Shown here: piece after piece, positions 62,817 to 64,000 of the stretch
Layout of the letters: every line of letters starts with the position of its first letter
Position numbering within the stretch: the first letter of the stretch is position 1
Source: Bosea sp. 29B
Lineage (GTDB): Bacteria; Pseudomonadota; Alphaproteobacteria; Rhizobiales; Beijerinckiaceae
Reading direction: 5' to 3'
NCBI RefSeq assembly: GCF_902506165.1
Contig: NZ_LR733817.1
Coordinates: forward strand, 5,853,518 to 5,917,517
Length of the DNA: 64,000 nucleotides
Translations under genes and position numbers: made by a program
The notes under the pieces: model-generated
What the model saw: only the letters and a program-made list of their open reading frames with translations
What the model was told of the DNA's origin: nothing
Database searches by the model: none

Positions 62817-63685
62817 GCGATCCCGTCTACGCGAGCGCCGAGACTGCCAACGCGGTGGAGGCGCATTACCGGCGCGTGCTCGCGAAGTGGCCGGTACCGA
62901 GCACGCAGTGGCATCTGCCGACGCGCCAGGGCCCGACCTTCGTCGTCGCCTGCGGGCCGGAAGACGCGCCGCCCGTCGTACTGTTCCACGGCTCGCAGGC
63001 CAATTCGGCGGCCTGGCTGCTCGATGTCGCGCTCTGGTCGACCAGGTTCCGGCTCTACGCGATCGACATGATCGGCGAGCCCGGCCTCAGCGCGCGAGTC
63101 CGGCCGGCGCTCGCCGGAGATGCCCACGCCCTCTGGCTCGACGACGTCTTCGCCGGCCTCGGGCTGTCGCAGGCTGCGCTTGTCGGCATGTCGCTGGGCG
63201 GCTGGCTGGCGCTCGATTATGCCAGCAGGCGGCCCGGCTTCGCCCGGGCGCTCGCCTTGATCGGCCCGGCCGGTATCGGCCGGCAGAAGAACTTCCTGCT
63301 GAAGGCTCTGCCGCTCCTGCTGCTCGGCGGCTGGGGCAGACGCAAGGCGCGGGAACTGGTGCTGGGTCCCTTCCCGAAAGTGCTGCCGGACGCCGTGCGG
63401 CCGCTCGCCGAGCTTATGGAGGATATCGGCCGGGCCGTGCGCCCGCGGATCGTCAGCATCCCCCGGCTGACGGATGCCGAGCTTGCCGGCCTTGGCGTAC
63501 CGATCCTGGCGGTCCTGGGCGGGCGGGACGTCCTGCTCGACTCGGCGGATACGCGGGCAAGGCTGCAACGCAACGCGCCGCAGGCCGAAATCTGCTTCCT
63601 CGCGGACGGCTACCATTTCCTTCCGGACCAGACGGCCCGGGTGATGACGTTCCTGGAACGGAACGCCGTCCTGGCAGCGGGCTGA
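62813..63685 (+). CDS. Alpha/beta hydrolase
   Basis: 290-aa serine hydrolase. Oxyanion region VVLFHGSQANS (about 55-65), nucleophile elbow GMSLGG (Ser about 124), acid region VLGGRDVLLDSAD, and catalytic His in FLADGYHFLPDQTA. Substrate unknown. Coupled to the HTH regulator by a 4-bp overlap, so it is probably the regulated enzyme of a small sensing module. Confidence 0.93.
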   Translation: MSDPVYASAETANAVEAHYRRVLAKWPVPSTQWHLPTRQGPTFVVACGPEDAPPVVLFHGSQANSAAWLLDVALWSTRFRLYAIDMIGEPGLSARVRPALAGDAHALWLDDVFAGLGLSQAALVGMSLGGWLALDYASRRPGFARALALIGPAGIGRQKNFLLKALPLLLLGGWGRRKARELVLGPFPKVLPDAVRPLAELMEDIGRAVRPRIVSIPRLTDAELAGLGVPILAVLGGRDVLLDSADTRARLQRNAPQAEICFLADGYHFLPDQTARVMTFLERNAVLAAG

Positions 63686-63728
63686 CACCGGTCAGGCCGC
63701 CCTCCTCTGACAGGGCCCCTGCCTTTCC

Positions 63729-63822
63729 CGTCATGGTCGGGCTTGTCCCGACCATCCACGTCCTCCTGCGGCCAGGGCGGTGTTGAAGACGTGGATGCTC
63801 GCCACAAGAGCGAGCATGACGG
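63729..63822. repeat. REP-like intergenic inverted repeat, second family
   Basis: Starts cgtcatggtcgggcttg and ends gcgagcatgacgg, with inner accatccacgtc / gacgtggatg arms, so it folds as a hairpin. It differs from the family at 11116 but has the same overall plan (outer GTCAT / ATGAC). It lies after the hydrolase gene. Confidence 0.7.
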
Positions 63823-64000
63823 TCGAGCGGACGGGGACAAATCCCCAATCAATCCCCGCCCCCGAAACCTGGCTTATGCTTCTCCCCGTCCCGCCCGAAC
63901 CGAGGGGGCTTCGCGAGGCATCATGAGGCCGGGCGGGAGAGCGGTGTTTCGTGGCGAAAGGACCGTTGCGGGTCCAAAGTAGCTGCGGAGGGTTGTCGTC
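63823..64000. other. Right-edge stretch without a recognised gene
   Basis: No convincing coding frame or RNA is seen. It holds partial inverted sequences (cccgcccg / cgggcggg at about 63891 and 63931) and may be the upstream region of a gene beyond the edge. Confidence 0.4.

Overview
The window is high-GC chromosomal DNA from an alphaproteobacterium. Gene content and order (PopZ-type protein and TolC beside valS, tuf / tRNA-Trp / secE / nusG close together, IC3-type tRNA intron, DUF4167 protein) suggest a Hyphomicrobiales (Rhizobiales) member of the Bosea/Beijerinckiaceae type. This assignment is inferred from family knowledge, with no database search. No prophage, integrase, transposase, CRISPR array or replication origin was recognised.

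Layout. 1-7.5 kb: the start of a chemotaxis receptor, then nusG, secE, a methyltransferase gene and tRNA-Trp. Next comes a catabolic cassette (solute-binding protein, GntR regulator, PEP mutase/isocitrate lyase-family enzyme) wedged between tRNA-Trp and tuf. Just past the tuf stop lie a second tuf 3'-end relic and a perfect palindrome. 7.7-25 kb: housekeeping and envelope genes, including a Rdx selenoprotein-like redox protein, cysE, an alpha/beta hydrolase, a FAD monooxygenase, a chromate pair (chrA plus rhodanese-ChrB), a CNNM/CorC-type protein, an SH3/transpeptidase-like pair and a Tat-exported PhoD phosphatase. 25-36 kb: valS, dps, a stress flavoprotein gene broken by an in-frame TGA, popZ, tolC, a pcm-like gene, an OmpA-domain protein and a LuxR regulator. 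36.9-43.3 kb: tRNA-Cys, tRNA-Asn, then a thiamine-salvage locus with tenA, a TPP riboswitch, a permease and a binding protein, but no ATPase, followed by a fosmidomycin-resistance-type MFS exporter.

43.4-52.7 kb is the accessory part. An AraC regulator sits with an envelope regulon of a porin-like protein, an outer-membrane protein, an acid phosphatase and a DUF1254/1214 protein. A 38-bp near-identical sequence occurs upstream of both transcription units. Next is a BPSL0067/STY0301 pair that looks like a cell-wall amidase effector and its cognate periplasmic protein, bracketed by two decayed fragments of the MFS gene found intact at 42-43 kb. Then come a small membrane protein, a frameshifted gene and an unknown gene, ending at a tRNA-Leu(UAA) gene interrupted by a 215-nt group I intron. 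52.7-64 kb: a DUF1190 protein, an acyl-CoA/ACP ligase, an SGNH hydrolase, a divergent PEP carboxylase, three small proteins, and an excisionase-like regulator with an alpha/beta hydrolase divergent from a YqeY-like gene.

The strongest findings are the intron-bearing tRNA-Leu, the effector/immunity-like pair between MFS relics, the AraC regulon with its duplicated operator candidate, the duplicated tuf end with its palindrome, and the TGA-interrupted flavoprotein gene.
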